A stretch of 64,000 bases of DNA from Candidatus Saccharibacteria bacterium (GCA_016789455.1 JAEUQU010000002.1:744001-808000); one strand, 5' to 3'; shown: positions 7,819-16,857, counted from the first letter of the stretch. Notes: generated by a model not told the origin, from the sequence alone. Numbers and translations: made by a program.

Positions 7819-8994
7819 CTAAAAATAGATGAACGTAAGATTGCCGGGCGAAATGATGCGTTCAGTGTAGGTGCCATTGACGAAGTAATTGAACTCCGAA
7901 ATACGGATTTTACCCCCATCCAGCACTTCTTCAACATACATAGCATGCCCATACGGCCCAATCATCGCGATCGCCACCACTCCCTTCCGCGGCTCAGTGC
8001 CTGTAGAGATACCGTCATCACGGGCACTGGTCGGCCACTGGTTGGCATTTCCCCGCCCGCCCCAGTACGGCATGCGCTTGCCTGATTGATGGACCTTCCA
8101 AGCGGTATAACTGACGCATTCGCGGTTATACATGCCCCAATCGTCCACCAGACTGTCCTGCGGAGCATCGGCCCAATGCGCCGGATAACCACCCTTGGCC
8201 GGATCACCCTCGATCAGTTTGCCGCCACTAAAAGTGGCTTGGTTGGCGCTGAGCTGTTGGGCGCGCATCTCGGCGATATTGCGGTTGCGCTCGGCGATAA
8301 GCTGGGTGTACATCTCCTGCTGGCCGCGGGTCTGGATGAGCAGGTCCTCCTGCTCCTTGCGCTTGACCTCAAGCGTGGTGCGCATGGCCTTGCCGTCACG
8401 CAGCAACCGGGCCACCTCGTCCCGTTGGGCCTCTACCTGCTTCTGGGCGCGGGTCAGACGGGTCAGGTCGCGCTGCAGCTGGCTGCGTAGCCGGTCGCGG
8501 TACTCAAAGCGGTCAACATAAGCGCTCAGGTTCTGACTGGAGGCCAGGAGCTCCAACGGTGTCACATCCCCGTCGACATAGTTGGCGCGCAGCACACTGC
8601 CCACCTGGCGGCTCTTGGCGGCCACATCGGCCTCGCGGAACTCGAGCTCGCTGGTCAGAGCGTCGAACTGAGCCTCATTAAGGGCGATCTGTGACTGGAC
8701 GGCGGCAAGCTGGGCATTGCTATCGATGAGGGCTGTCTGCAGTGAGTTGGCGTACTCGCCAAGGCGGACCTGGGCCTGCTCGTAGCTTTTTATCTCGCTT
8801 TCCACGGATTCTACCTGCGTGTTGTAATCAAGCGCCAGTACCGGGGCGATCGGCGTCAGTGCCATCAGGGCGATGAGGAGGAATTTGACCAGGCGGGAAC
8901 GGCCATGGGCATCGCGGCTGGCAAGGATATGAGCCACCCTGCCCTGGCGGGCTGACCGATCTGTCTTGCTGGTGTTTGTGTCCTGGGGAGGCAT
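7819..8994 (-). CDS. secreted coiled-coil CHAP peptidoglycan hydrolase (PcsB-like), copy 1
   Basis: A 391-aa protein with a long basic N-region, a signal or anchor helix (about residues 36-54), a coiled coil (about 60-245) and a C-terminal CHAP domain. The catalytic cysteine is in NRECVSYTAW and the histidine in GHAMYVE. This layout matches PcsB and its relatives, whose CHAP domain cleaves peptidoglycan only when the coiled coil is released by the FtsEX complex. A paralogue, ftsX and ftsE lie directly upstream on the same strand, which supports that mechanism. The mature enzyme would act in the wall at division sites. Confidence 0.85.
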   Translation of the reverse strand: MPPQDTNTSKTDRSARQGRVAHILASRDAHGRSRLVKFLLIALMALTPIAPVLALDYNTQVESVESEIKSYEQAQVRLGEYANSLQTALIDSNAQLAAVQSQIALNEAQFDALTSELEFREADVAAKSRQVGSVLRANYVDGDVTPLELLASSQNLSAYVDRFEYRDRLRSQLQRDLTRLTRAQKQVEAQRDEVARLLRDGKAMRTTLEVKRKEQEDLLIQTRGQQEMYTQLIAERNRNIAEMRAQQLSANQATFSGGKLIEGDPAKGGYPAHWADAPQDSLVDDWGMYNRECVSYTAWKVHQSGKRMPYWGGRGNANQWPTSARDDGISTGTEPRKGVVAIAMIGPYGHAMYVEEVLDGGKIRISEFNYFVNGTYTERIISPGNLTFIYF

Positions 8995-9065
8995 TTTTGT
9001 TTTTAAAGCTTATTAGTATAGATTATATCATAAAGCTAATGTTTTTACAATGTCTCGCGGAAGGG

Positions 9066-10175
9066 CTAGAAGTAAATGTACGTCAGGCCACTGCTGCTGA
9101 TGACCATTTCGGAGTAATGACCCTGCCAGTCATAGTTGAACTGGCTGACGTGGATCATACCATTCGGCAACACCCGCTCTACCCACATGGCGTGGCCATA
9201 GTAACCGGCCATAGAAATAGCGACGGAGCCAGCGCGAGGCGTAGAGCCAGTCGGGATGCCATCGGCGCGGGCGCTGGACGGCCATTCGTTAGCATTACCC
9301 CGTCCACCCCAGTAGGGCATGCGGCCGGTCTTCTGATGGACCTTCCAGGCGGTATAGCTGACGCATTCGCGGTTGTACATGCCCCACGGGTCAACTAAAG
9401 CATCTTTGGGTGCAGCCGCCAGATAGGACGGATAGCCGCCTTTACCTGGGTCGCCAGCTACGACATTGGCGCCTCCGCTCAGGGCGCGGTTGGCGGCCAC
9501 CTGGGCAGCCTGCAGACCGGTGATCTGTTCACGCTTATCGGCAATCTGCTTCTGATACTCAGCCTCCTGGCCACGGGTTTGGCTGAGCAGCTGGGCCTGA
9601 GCGGCCTGCTGGTTGGCAATCTGGCCGCGCAGCGTCTCGTCGTCCTTGATAAGTTGCTCGACCTTCTTTTTCTGCTCTTCAAGCTGGGCCTTCAGTTCGC
9701 GGATTTGCTTCATGGCCTGCTGGACGCGGTCACGCATCTTATTGCGGTATTCTTCTTTATCGATGAATTCGGAAATGCTCTTGCTGGAAGCGACCTTCTC
9801 GAGGTCGGTGACGTCGCTGTCGACGTACATCGACTTGAGGTTCTGGCCCAGAATTTCGGTGCGCTTGATAATGTCGGCCTGGGCCTGCTCGATATTGCGG
9901 TTCAGCTCATCACGCTTCTGCTGGTTGGCGACGATGCGCCCCTGCAGGTCGGCGATCTGGGCATTCAGGCGGTCGATGGCTTCCTGGAGGCTGCTGGCGC
10001 GGGCAATGGTCTCCTGCAGCGGCCCGTCCAGCTGGTTGATCTCGCCTTGCAGCTGGTTGATTTCGGCCTGGAAATCAATGGCATTCACCGGCAACGGCGC
10101 ACAAGCAATAAGCATGGCCATGGCAGCCAGGCCAAACTTTTGTACATGCTGTGACGGATTATTGCGACGTTTCAA
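9066..10175 (-). CDS. secreted coiled-coil CHAP peptidoglycan hydrolase (PcsB-like), copy 2
   Basis: A 369-aa paralogue of the preceding protein with the same order: signal peptide (basic KRR, hydrophobic core, cut near PVNA), coiled coil (about residues 33-250) and CHAP domain. Catalytic motifs are NRECVSYTAW and GHAMWVER. The start is a TTG at 10175; the next in-frame ATG would remove the positive N-region of the signal peptide, so TTG is preferred. The CHAP domains of the two copies are close while the coiled coils differ, suggesting different regulation or partners. Confidence 0.85.
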   Translation of the reverse strand: MKRRNNPSQHVQKFGLAAMAMLIACAPLPVNAIDFQAEINQLQGEINQLDGPLQETIARASSLQEAIDRLNAQIADLQGRIVANQQKRDELNRNIEQAQADIIKRTEILGQNLKSMYVDSDVTDLEKVASSKSISEFIDKEEYRNKMRDRVQQAMKQIRELKAQLEEQKKKVEQLIKDDETLRGQIANQQAAQAQLLSQTRGQEAEYQKQIADKREQITGLQAAQVAANRALSGGANVVAGDPGKGGYPSYLAAAPKDALVDPWGMYNRECVSYTAWKVHQKTGRMPYWGGRGNANEWPSSARADGIPTGSTPRAGSVAISMAGYYGHAMWVERVLPNGMIHVSQFNYDWQGHYSEMVISSSGLTYIYF

Positions 10176-10374
10176 GTATCGGATGCCCTTTTGAACTAGT
10201 GCTAGTAATGATATTAGTAGCGTATCTGGTCTAATTTTTATATGTTCTGCTTTTTTATTATTTGTAAGCGAGTCTCATTATGCGCCCAAAGCAAGAATTG
10301 GTCAAATACACTGTGGAAATTCTTACACCGCCTACCCCTGTGGGATGAAATTTGTTTAATGAAATCTTGGCGGA

Positions 10375-11328
10375 TTATTTATCTTTGAGGTACCGTTGGA
10401 TTGCCAGCGTTGAGGAGAAGAAGCCGATGGCGACACCGACGGCGATCAACGCTGGGATCACCACGAACGGCCAGTGCTGGAAGATGGCGAAGGTCTGCTC
10501 GATCAGGATGCCCTTCTGGGCGTAATCGCCAAGTATCTTGGGCTGCGCCAGGATGAAGGCGTACAGCAGGGCTGAACAGATCAGGGCGGCCAGCGTGCCA
10601 TACAAGGTGGCTTCGACGATGAACGGACCGCGAATGAAGCTGGGGTTGGCGCCGATCAGCCTCATCATCTCGATCTCATCCTTGCGGTTGTAGATGGCCA
10701 TGCGGATGGTGTTGAAGATGATCAGCACCGAGATGACGATGAAGATGATGGATGCTATCAGGCTGAGATTCTGAAACGTGACTGACCATTGGGCGATGTT
10801 GTCGATGGCGGCACGGCGTTCGCCGGCATTGGATGGCGGGATGTCTGGCGCAATCAGGCTTTTGAACTGGTTGCTAGTGGCCAGGTCACTGATTTCCTTG
10901 AGACGGCTTGGGTCGTTGTTCTTGACACGCAGCGATGCTGGCAAGGGATTGTTCTGTAGCTCCTGCAACTCCTTGATGGCGTTGAGCTGCTCAACGTTCT
11001 CGCGGTTGCCCTCACGGAAATTATCGAGCGCCTGGTCTTTGCTGACGTACTCGACATCAGTCACGATCGGCAGTTTGCGCAAGGCGGTCTCGAGCTTTTG
11101 GCGTTCCGCATCGGTGATGTCATCCTTGAGGTAGATAGAGACGTCGATGCGCTTGCGGATATCGCCGATGGTGTCTTCAAAAATCATCCGCAGCATGATG
11201 GAACTGACGATGACCAGCAGGGTGATAGTCATGACGATAGTAGCCGCCGTCGTCAACCAGGTGTTGCGCATGAAGTTGTAAAAACCGTACTGCATGACGC
11301 GGCGCAGGGTGATCATCTGACGGTTCAT
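10375..11328 (-). CDS. ftsX: cell-division ABC transporter permease FtsX
   Basis: A 317-aa FtsX with the normal topology: one transmembrane helix near residues 22-46, a large extracellular loop (about 47-190), then three helices. The loop contains RIDVSIYLKDDITDAE and the FtsX-ECD region that contacts the hydrolase. The cytoplasmic coupling segment reads NRKDEIEMMRLIGA. With FtsE it converts ATP hydrolysis into activation of wall hydrolases outside the cell. It overlaps ftsE by 4 nt and is followed by the two CHAP hydrolase genes. Confidence 0.93.
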   Translation of the reverse strand: MNRQMITLRRVMQYGFYNFMRNTWLTTAATIVMTITLLVIVSSIMLRMIFEDTIGDIRKRIDVSIYLKDDITDAERQKLETALRKLPIVTDVEYVSKDQALDNFREGNRENVEQLNAIKELQELQNNPLPASLRVKNNDPSRLKEISDLATSNQFKSLIAPDIPPSNAGERRAAIDNIAQWSVTFQNLSLIASIIFIVISVLIIFNTIRMAIYNRKDEIEMMRLIGANPSFIRGPFIVEATLYGTLAALICSALLYAFILAQPKILGDYAQKGILIEQTFAIFQHWPFVVIPALIAVGVAIGFFSSTLAIQRYLKDK

Positions 11329-12077
11329 ACGCGTGGCTGTCCTCCTGCTGGCGGTGCCTGCGGTGCAGACGCGGCCTCATCGGTCGGAGCGACACCCTGC
11401 TGATAGGTACCGACCGCCTGGTCGCCGACCAGCTTGCCATGGTCGATGGTAATGACGCGGCGTTGCAGCTTGTTGACGATCTCCTGGTTGTGGGTGGTCA
11501 GCAGGACGGTGGTGCCGTAGCGGTTAATCTTCTCCAGCAGGCGGACAATATCCCAGCTGTGCTTGGGATCGAGGTTGCCGGTCGGCTCGTCAGCGATCAG
11601 AATCTTCGGCTGACGGGCAACGGCACGGGCAATGGCCACGCGCTGCTTCTCACCGCCGGACAGCTGGTGCGGGAACTTCTTGGCCTTGCCTTCCAGTCCC
11701 ACCAGTTCAATGACGCGGGGCACGGTACTGGCAATCTCGCGGTTGCTCATGCCGACGATTTCCATGGCGAAAGCGACATTTTCGTATACGGTGCGGTTAG
11801 GCAGCAATTTGAAGTCCTGGAAGACGGTGCCGATTTTGCGGCGCAGCAACGGGATGTGCTTGTCCTTGAGTGTGTCGTAATCGATACCGCCGACGACGAT
11901 CTTGCCACTGGTCGGCTTCTCTTCCCTGGTCAGCAGCTTCAGCAGCGTCGACTTGCCAGCACCGCTGGTACCTACCAGAATGACGAACTCTTTCGGCCCA
12001 ATATGAAGACTGACGCGGTTAAGCGCCGGGTTCGCTTCCTTACCGTATACTTTGGTAACCCTGTCGAGAAGAATCAT
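11325..12077 (-). CDS. ftsE: cell-division ATP-binding protein FtsE
   Basis: A 250-aa ABC ATPase. Walker A is GTSGAGKST, the signature is LSGGEKQRVAIARA, Walker B is ILIADEPTGNLD and the H-loop is LLTTHNQEIV. The protein carries about 30 extra C-terminal residues rich in Ala, Pro and Gly compared with typical FtsE (about 220 aa). It partners FtsX, encoded directly downstream with a 4-nt overlap. TACAAT lies 8 nt before the ATG, so the ftsEX mRNA may be nearly leaderless. Confidence 0.93.
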   Translation of the reverse strand: MILLDRVTKVYGKEANPALNRVSLHIGPKEFVILVGTSGAGKSTLLKLLTREEKPTSGKIVVGGIDYDTLKDKHIPLLRRKIGTVFQDFKLLPNRTVYENVAFAMEIVGMSNREIASTVPRVIELVGLEGKAKKFPHQLSGGEKQRVAIARAVARQPKILIADEPTGNLDPKHSWDIVRLLEKINRYGTTVLLTTHNQEIVNKLQRRVITIDHGKLVGDQAVGTYQQGVAPTDEAASAPQAPPAGGQPRV

Positions 12078-12138
12078 TATCGCTTATTGTACCACTAGTT
12101 ATGCTGCTATGTAATGCTTAAAACGTAAGTATTTTGGA

Positions 12139-12876
12139 CTATTCTAGGCGCAAGGACTGAAGGACTGCTTTGATATACGCGGCGTCGTCGGAGTTAAGGA
12201 AGGCCGGGTCGTGGCTTTCGGCGCGTGCCGACAACTGATACGGACTCTCCTGCCCCGGCACGCGGAGGCTGACACTGAAATCGGGGTCATCGCCCATGAC
12301 GGGCGTATCTACCGGCGGCTCCGTCTTGGATTGCAGCAGACCGACAGTGTAGCCGGTCTCGGTCTTGCCGTAGCCACTCAGTTTTGCCATGACGATGTAC
12401 GCACCCGTGCTCCCGATTTTCTTGCGCACGGAAGTGTCGAGCTTCTCGACGACAGAATACGTCATGGAGACGCAGTTGTTGCCGGCGGTGTGCGGGCGGT
12501 CATCGGCGTCGGGCGTGCAGGCTTCCGGCGGCGGGCCTTCTGGGGCCAGGGTGATGCGCAGCACGTTGCCGTCACTGCTCGTGATGGAGATGTTCGACAC
12601 CGGTTTGCCACCCACCTGCTCCTGCCGGTCATCGGTGCGCAACCGCCAATCCTGCGGATACTCCAGGCTATACCAGCCATGCGCCTCTTTGAAAGCAGCG
12701 AGTTTCCTGGGCGGCAACTGCCGGGCCGGCTTGATAGTCGCAGCATCATCGGCCTGGCTCCGTGCCAGATTGATGCCGTCATAGACCCGCCAGCCGATAA
12801 AGCCGATGACGGCAATGACGATCGCCACCAGCAGCCCGTCGATCGCCGTGAATCCGCCACGCCTGTCAATTGCCAT
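12139..12876 (-). CDS. pilin-like membrane-anchored protein, unknown function
   Basis: A 245-aa protein. Its N terminus, RRGGFTAIDGLLVAIVIAVI, looks like a type III (prepilin) signal: short basic leader, G before F, then a hydrophobic helix. Position +5 is aspartate instead of the usual glutamate. The remaining 200 residues form an exported domain with conserved-looking YPQDWRLR and several cysteines, but no family I recognise. The ATG at 12874-12876 has an AAAGGAGC ribosome-binding site; an upstream extension lacks one. It could be a minor pilin or simply a signal-anchored exported protein. Confidence 0.6.
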   Translation of the reverse strand: MAIDRRGGFTAIDGLLVAIVIAVIGFIGWRVYDGINLARSQADDAATIKPARQLPPRKLAAFKEAHGWYSLEYPQDWRLRTDDRQEQVGGKPVSNISITSSDGNVLRITLAPEGPPPEACTPDADDRPHTAGNNCVSMTYSVVEKLDTSVRKKIGSTGAYIVMAKLSGYGKTETGYTVGLLQSKTEPPVDTPVMGDDPDFSVSLRVPGQESPYQLSARAESHDPAFLNSDDAAYIKAVLQSLRLE

Positions 12877-12929
12877 GCCGCTCCTTTTTTGCTTATGCTT
12901 AATTGTAGCGTATATGTCATCAGACATGC

Positions 12930-12997
12930 AAAAAGACGCCAGTTCCGGCGGGGTGGGCCGCGCACTGGGCGCTCCCTTCCCCACCGGAACGGCGTCT
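12930..12997 (-). terminator. intrinsic terminator of the 174-aa protein gene
   Basis: On the minus strand a long GC-rich hairpin (AGACGCC...GGCGTCT, with further pairing inside) ends in TTTTT, immediately after the stop codon at 12999. Confidence 0.85.
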
Positions 12998-12998
12998 G

Positions 12999-13523
12999 TC
13001 AGGCCTTCCGCCCAGCGCCCGCTTCACGGGCTTTGCGGGCGGCACTGATCATCTGCAGGTGTTCATCGCAGTTGACCATGCCGAGCAGCGTGAAGTACGC
13101 CAGCCCGTAGCCGGTGCAGGGGTTGCGCCGATCGTAGATCAGCGTCAACCGTCCGTCCGTCGGCGACTGCCGGGCGTAGGTGATGACCCCGGCCCCACCG
13201 CCAGGAGCCGGCTCCCAGCGTGCCTCCTGCACTGTTGCCGGCAGGAAGCCGTGGAACAGCCCGTTCTTGAAGGCCGGTTCACTGACGACGACGTGCAGCG
13301 CGCCGTTATCCACCTTCCAGCTGCGGGCACCCCGCGTGTGGTCGGCGAACCAGACCAGGCGCTTGACGCTGGTGCGGGCCTTCTCGCAGGCTTCCACCCG
13401 GTTCGTGCCGCGCTTGGGCGGGTTCGAGAGCCGCAGCAGCAGCTCGCTGGGGTGGATGGTGGTGATGATGGTGACAAGGTCACCGTTACGGGTGACCTGC
13501 AAGCGGTATGGCGCCGTGGCCAT
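12999..13523 (-). CDS. hypothetical protein, member of a new paralogous pair (A)
   Basis: A 174-aa soluble protein with no signal peptide or membrane helix and no family I recognise. It is a paralogue of the next gene upstream (13636-14175). Both share an early [EA]LL/LFR..PP..GTN block, KRL.W (VKRLVWF), a GAL.V.V strand and the C-terminal PCTGYGLAYFTLL versus PCLGYGTTFFSML block, so they form one family. The ATG has GGAGG 5 nt upstream. It has its own strong terminator, so the gene is a single-gene transcription unit. Confidence 0.65.
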   Translation of the reverse strand: MATAPYRLQVTRNGDLVTIITTIHPSELLLRLSNPPKRGTNRVEACEKARTSVKRLVWFADHTRGARSWKVDNGALHVVVSEPAFKNGLFHGFLPATVQEARWEPAPGGGAGVITYARQSPTDGRLTLIYDRRNPCTGYGLAYFTLLGMVNCDEHLQMISAARKAREAGAGRKA

Positions 13524-13584
13524 GATGCCTCCGTTGCTTCAGACCAGTCCGGTCTCTCCGAACCATAACGACATACTATATCAT

Positions 13585-13630
13585 AAATTTAAATTCCCGC
13601 CAATGCCGCGATGTCGGCGGCATTGGCGGG
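13585..13630 (-). terminator. intrinsic terminator of the 179-aa protein gene
   Basis: CCCGCCAATGCCGC pairs with GCGGCATTGGCGGG on the minus strand around a 7-nt loop (14-bp perfect stem), followed by the A/T tract AATTTAAATTT. Confidence 0.88.
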
Positions 13631-13635
13631 ATCTT

Positions 13636-14175
13636 TCACGGGGCGTCAGCGACCACCTGGTGCGGCGACGCCCTGCCGGTGCGCCGCGCTTCCTCGGCGC
13701 AAGCCCTGAAGGCATCACTCTCGGCACTCCCTGACATGCGCAGCATGGAGAAGAAGGTGGTGCCGTAGCCCAGGCAAGGATCCTGGGGATCATACGTGAG
13801 CAGCAGCCATTCCCTGCCCATCGCGACGCGCACGTAGTGGATTGCCGCCTTGCCACACCCATCGGGCGGCGTCCACATGACGCTTCGGAGTGATTCCGGC
13901 CGATAGCCGAGGTACACGACACCAGTTACCCGATGGTGCACCCGCACCTTCAGCGCACCGGGGTCGGCACGCCACCGGCAGTAGCCCTGCAGATTTTTAC
14001 TGAGCCATATCAGGTGGCGCTTGGGCACGCTGGCGCGGGTAAGGGCCGTTAGCAGGTTCGTCCCCTCTGCGGGCGGACTGGGCGCCCTGAAACGGAACAG
14101 CGCCTCCGGCCTGGCGCGGCCAAGCACGATCGTACTGCAGCTATTGGAGGCCGAGTGCAACGACCACATGTTCAT
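13636..14175 (-). CDS. hypothetical protein, member of a new paralogous pair (B)
   Basis: A 179-aa protein homologous to the product of 12999-13523 (shared blocks GTN, W, GALKVRV and PCLGYG). It is cytoplasmic by appearance and its role is unknown. The ATG at 14173-14175 was chosen for its AGGAGG site 4 nt upstream; a longer frame exists but covers the leader and promoter. The leader contains the octamer ACCTGTCG (14239-14246), also found around promoters of the 16-18 kb family. It ends in a strong terminator. Confidence 0.65.
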   Translation of the reverse strand: MNMWSLHSASNSCSTIVLGRARPEALFRFRAPSPPAEGTNLLTALTRASVPKRHLIWLSKNLQGYCRWRADPGALKVRVHHRVTGVVYLGYRPESLRSVMWTPPDGCGKAAIHYVRVAMGREWLLLTYDPQDPCLGYGTTFFSMLRMSGSAESDAFRACAEEARRTGRASPHQVVADAP

Positions 14176-14290
14176 GGTTCCTCCTGGAACTCCAAAAGCG
14201 ATCCACCCGGTGCGGATCAGCGCTACCACTGTAATACAACCTGTCGAAAAAATAAAAAGATAATAAGTTTCACCACTCACATCCTGCCCC

Positions 14291-14334
14291 AAAAGCGGAA
14301 CACCCCGCCACCACCATCCTTGAAGGACGGGGTG
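14291..14334 (-). terminator. probable terminator of the 158-aa protein gene
   Basis: CACCCCG and CGGGGTG arms (with additional GC pairing around a TTCAA loop) are followed on the minus strand by TTCCGCTTTT. Confidence 0.6.
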
Positions 14335-14359
14335 ACGGGGCTTGGACATCCCGCGAGAT

Positions 14360-14836
14360 TCAGGCCGCAGCAGCGGCCATCCTCAACGACGCGACGGTCC
14401 GGGTGACCTGGGCGCGAAGCTCCTCCTTCTCGGTGGCGTCGAACGCGTTTCCGACCAGCTGGTCGTAGTCGCGCTCGAGCTTCTCGATCTGGATGAGGGC
14501 TTCACTGTCCGAGCAGGTGGCGTACTTGCAGAGGTTAACTGCCAGCACGACCCGGAGCCGCATGGGCACGGACGCGTACTCCAGTCCGTCGATCAGCTCC
14601 TTGGCCTGCAGCAGGTGCTGCATGGCGAGGGGCGAACGGCCCAGCATTCGGCCGGCGGCGATGGCGGCGTAGACGTGCACCGCGGCGATTGCCACGGGGT
14701 GCCGCTCACGCTCCAGGCGAGCCTTGGCGAGCCGCATGATGCCGGCGACGTCCTGCTTGGCGACCAGGTCGGCGAACATGCCACGGACCTTGGTGAACTG
14801 GGTGTGGTTGATGACAACGTTGCTGGAGGTGCTCAT
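14360..14836 (-). CDS. hypothetical helical protein, 158 aa
   Basis: A 158-aa, mostly alpha-helical protein (alternating charged and hydrophobic residues, alanine-rich ending) that could form helical hairpins like TPR-type repeats, though no consensus repeat is visible. It has no signal peptide or membrane segment. The ATG at 14834-14836 has AAGGAAC 5 nt upstream. It lies between the 13-kb pair and prfB and has its own terminator, like the other small-protein genes here. I do not recognise it. Confidence 0.6.
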   Translation of the reverse strand: MSTSSNVVINHTQFTKVRGMFADLVAKQDVAGIMRLAKARLERERHPVAIAAVHVYAAIAAGRMLGRSPLAMQHLLQAKELIDGLEYASVPMRLRVVLAVNLCKYATCSDSEALIQIEKLERDYDQLVGNAFDATEKEELRAQVTRTVASLRMAAAAA

Positions 14837-14926
14837 AGAAGTTCCTTTGGTAGAAGGAGCGGGATGCCTATTTTTAATTATAGCATAAGCGTGATAAAAA
14901 ATCAATGTAGTGTCTTGAGTGTAAAA

Positions 14927-16015
14927 CTACTGCTCACCCGCCTGCGCCTCAAGATACGCATCGATAAACCCATCCAATCGGCCATCAAGCACCCCGGCAG
15001 CATCATGCTCCTCGTACTTGGTGCGGGCATCTTTGACCAAAGTGTAGGGGTGAAGCACGTAATTTCTGATCTGGCTCCCCCACTCTGCCGATTTGCTCGG
15101 CCCGCGCAGCTGTTCCAGCGTCTCGGCGTGCTGCTCCATCTGTGCAGCCGCTAGCCGGGCGCGCAGGATACCCATGGCCGTGGCCTTGTTCTGCAACTGG
15201 CTGCGCTCGTTCTGGATGGCGACGACGATGCCGGTCGGCATATGGGTGATACGCACGGCGGAATCCGTGGTGTTGACGCTCTGGCCGCCGTGGCCGCCGG
15301 CGCGGAAGACATCGATGCGCAGGTCCTTATCGTCGATGGCGACTTCCTCGGGCGAATCGATGGCCGGCAGCACCTCCACCAGGGCAAAGCTGGTCTGGCG
15401 CAGATTATCGGAGTTGAACGGACTGAGGCGCACCAGGCGGTGGACGCCATGTTCGCTGCGCAGACGGCCGTAGGCAAAGGCGCCGCGGATGGCCAGCGTG
15501 ACGCTTTTGATGCCGGCTTCTTCCCCGTTGGACTGCTCGATGACTTCGGTCTTAAAGTCTTTATCCTCGGCCCAGCGCACGTACATGCGCAGCAGCATGC
15601 CGGTCCAGTCCATGGCGTCGACGCCACCGGCGCCGGCGTGCAGGCTGAGGATGGCGTCGTGGTCATCGTAGGGGCCGCTGAACAGCAGGTCGCGGCGGAG
15701 GCCGGCGTAGCGGGTTTCGGCCTGGACTAGCTCGGCTGTGATGTCGTCAGCCAGAGAGGCGTCATTCAGCCCAAGCAGATCACGCAGGCCGGCCGCGTGC
15801 TCCGCCAGCTCCTGCCACGGCGTAATGCGGGCGCGGAGCTTGGCCAGGTCCTGCGAGCGGCGGGTGGCGGTGTCGGGGTCGTTCCAGGCTTCGGGCTTGG
15901 CGAGTTCGGCTTCGAGCGCTTCTGCCTGAGCAGTTAATGCCGGCACGTCAAGGCTGGCCATGTCTTTGGCAAGGCCATCGATGAGGGCGGTGGTACGGTC
16001 GGTGAGGTTGTGCAT
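14927..16015 (-). CDS. prfB: peptide chain release factor 2
   Basis: A 362-aa class I release factor. The anticodon-like tripeptide region reads RLSPFNSDN, the SPF version diagnostic of RF2 (UAA and UGA). The catalytic GGQ is in [12 protein letters not shown]. The gene is one uninterrupted frame, so the programmed +1 frameshift known from E. coli prfB is absent. Together with many TGA-terminated genes nearby this shows that UGA is a stop in this organism. TATACT lies 8 nt before the ATG, consistent with a short or absent leader. Confidence 0.95.
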   Translation of the reverse strand: MHNLTDRTTALIDGLAKDMASLDVPALTAQAEALEAELAKPEAWNDPDTATRRSQDLAKLRARITPWQELAEHAAGLRDLLGLNDASLADDITAELVQAETRYAGLRRDLLFSGPYDDHDAILSLHAGAGGVDAMDWTGMLLRMYVRWAEDKDFKTEVIEQSNGEEAGIKSVTLAIRGAFAYGRLRSEHGVHRLVRLSPFNSDNLRQTSFALVEVLPAIDSPEEVAIDDKDLRIDVFRAGGHGGQSVNTTDSAVRITHMPTGIVVAIQNERSQLQNKATAMGILRARLAAAQMEQHAETLEQLRGPSKSAEWGSQIRNYVLHPYTLVKDARTKYEEHDAAGVLDGRLDGFIDAYLEAQAGEQ

Positions 16016-16058
16016 TGCCGTTTAGTATATACGAAGCGGCGGGCACGTTCATGATTAT

Positions 16059-16087
16059 TTGACTTTTTTATTTTTTTGTTATATAAA
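16059..16087 (+). promoter_or_regulatory. promoter of the 192-aa two-helix membrane protein
   Basis: TTGACT (16059-16064), 17-bp T-rich spacer, TATAAA (16082-16087), about 35 nt before the ATG. It belongs to the TTKACTTTT type shared by this gene family. Confidence 0.8.
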
Positions 16088-16122
16088 AGTATAGTCCACA
16101 CACCCCTGAGGAACGAGGAACC

Positions 16123-16701
16123 ATGCGACACCACGAGCACGTCGTCCTGCTCACCCACCCCGAGGACCGCACGCTGCCGACGAGCGGGACCACCGCGCCG
16201 TCGTCGATGTCGTTCCTGCGGTATGTGAGCGTGGGCCTCCTGGCCGCTGTCTGCCTGGTACTGAGCTTCATCGCCGTCATCGCACTGCTGTACGGCGACG
16301 ATCGCACCAGCTTGATCATGGCTTTCAGCGGCTGGGGTCTGGCCGCCGGCCTGGGCACGGGGCTGATTATCGCCACCCAGCCCCGGCCCCAGCAGCAGCT
16401 GCCCCGCACCATCCAGGTGCCCCGCGAGCTGTTCTGCGGCTGGGAGGGCCTGCGCGGCGAGACCGAGGTCGACCCGCTCCGGGAGTTCACGCTCCTGGCC
16501 AAGGCATCCGAGCTGTGGCGGACCGACGGCACCGACAGTGAACGGGCGGAGGTGCAGACGGCGGTGCTGGGCATCCTGGCGCAGCGCCTGGACCACATCC
16601 AGGAGGACGCCGGGTCGTTCGACGCCGCAGCCTTCGCCGGCGAGCTGGCCGAGCGCCGGACTGCACTGGCGGCGAAGCTGGCAGAGCTGGAGGAGGCCTG
16701 A
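16123..16701 (+). CDS. two-helix membrane protein, VP-W-RL-G family, member 1
   Basis: A 192-aa protein: short cytoplasmic N terminus, two transmembrane helices (about residues 31-55 and 65-85), then a cytoplasmic helical domain. That domain begins IQVPRELFCGWEGLRG, and the same LxVPxxI.xEWxRLxG block recurs in three nearby proteins (16858, 17624, 19068), so this is a local gene family. The last 40 residues look like a coiled coil. The ATG follows a GAGGAACGAGGAACC stretch that can serve as ribosome-binding site. It has its own promoter and terminator. I know of no characterised relative. Confidence 0.7.
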   Translation: MRHHEHVVLLTHPEDRTLPTSGTTAPSSMSFLRYVSVGLLAAVCLVLSFIAVIALLYGDDRTSLIMAFSGWGLAAGLGTGLIIATQPRPQQQLPRTIQVPRELFCGWEGLRGETEVDPLREFTLLAKASELWRTDGTDSERAEVQTAVLGILAQRLDHIQEDAGSFDAAAFAGELAERRTALAAKLAELEEA

Positions 16702-16716
16702 GCCTCTACCCGCCAC

Positions 16717-16748
16717 GGGCGGGGCGTCGCACTGACGCCCCGCCCTTT
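16717..16748 (+). terminator. intrinsic terminator of family member 1
   Basis: GGGCGGGGCGTC pairs perfectly with GACGCCCCGCCC (12 bp) around a 5-nt loop and is followed by TTT. Confidence 0.8.
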
Positions 16749-16761
16749 CCACTTTCTGCGC

Positions 16762-16778
16762 ACCTGTCAGTGGCAGGT
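16762..16778. promoter_or_regulatory. candidate operator, 17-bp near-palindrome
   Basis: ACCTGTCA-G-TGGCAGGT (7 of 8 arm positions symmetric) lies just upstream of the -35 box of family member 2. Its half-site ACCTGTC recurs around the member-3 promoter and in the leader of the 13636-14175 gene. Confidence 0.45.
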
Positions 16779-16783
16779 AGCTA

Positions 16784-16812
16784 TTTACTTTTTATATAAA
16801 ATGTGCTATAAT
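16784..16812 (+). promoter_or_regulatory. promoter of family member 2
   Basis: TTTACT (16784-16789), 17-bp spacer, TATAAT (16807-16812); start codon 45 nt downstream. Confidence 0.85.
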
Positions 16813-16857
16813 ACAACAGTCAGAGCACTGCAGTTCCCCGACATCCGGAGGCTCACC

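Noticed and set aside
15300-15460. Programmed frameshift or stop-codon recoding in prfB
   Set aside because: prfB is a single continuous frame, and many genes in the window end in TGA, so UGA is an ordinary stop.
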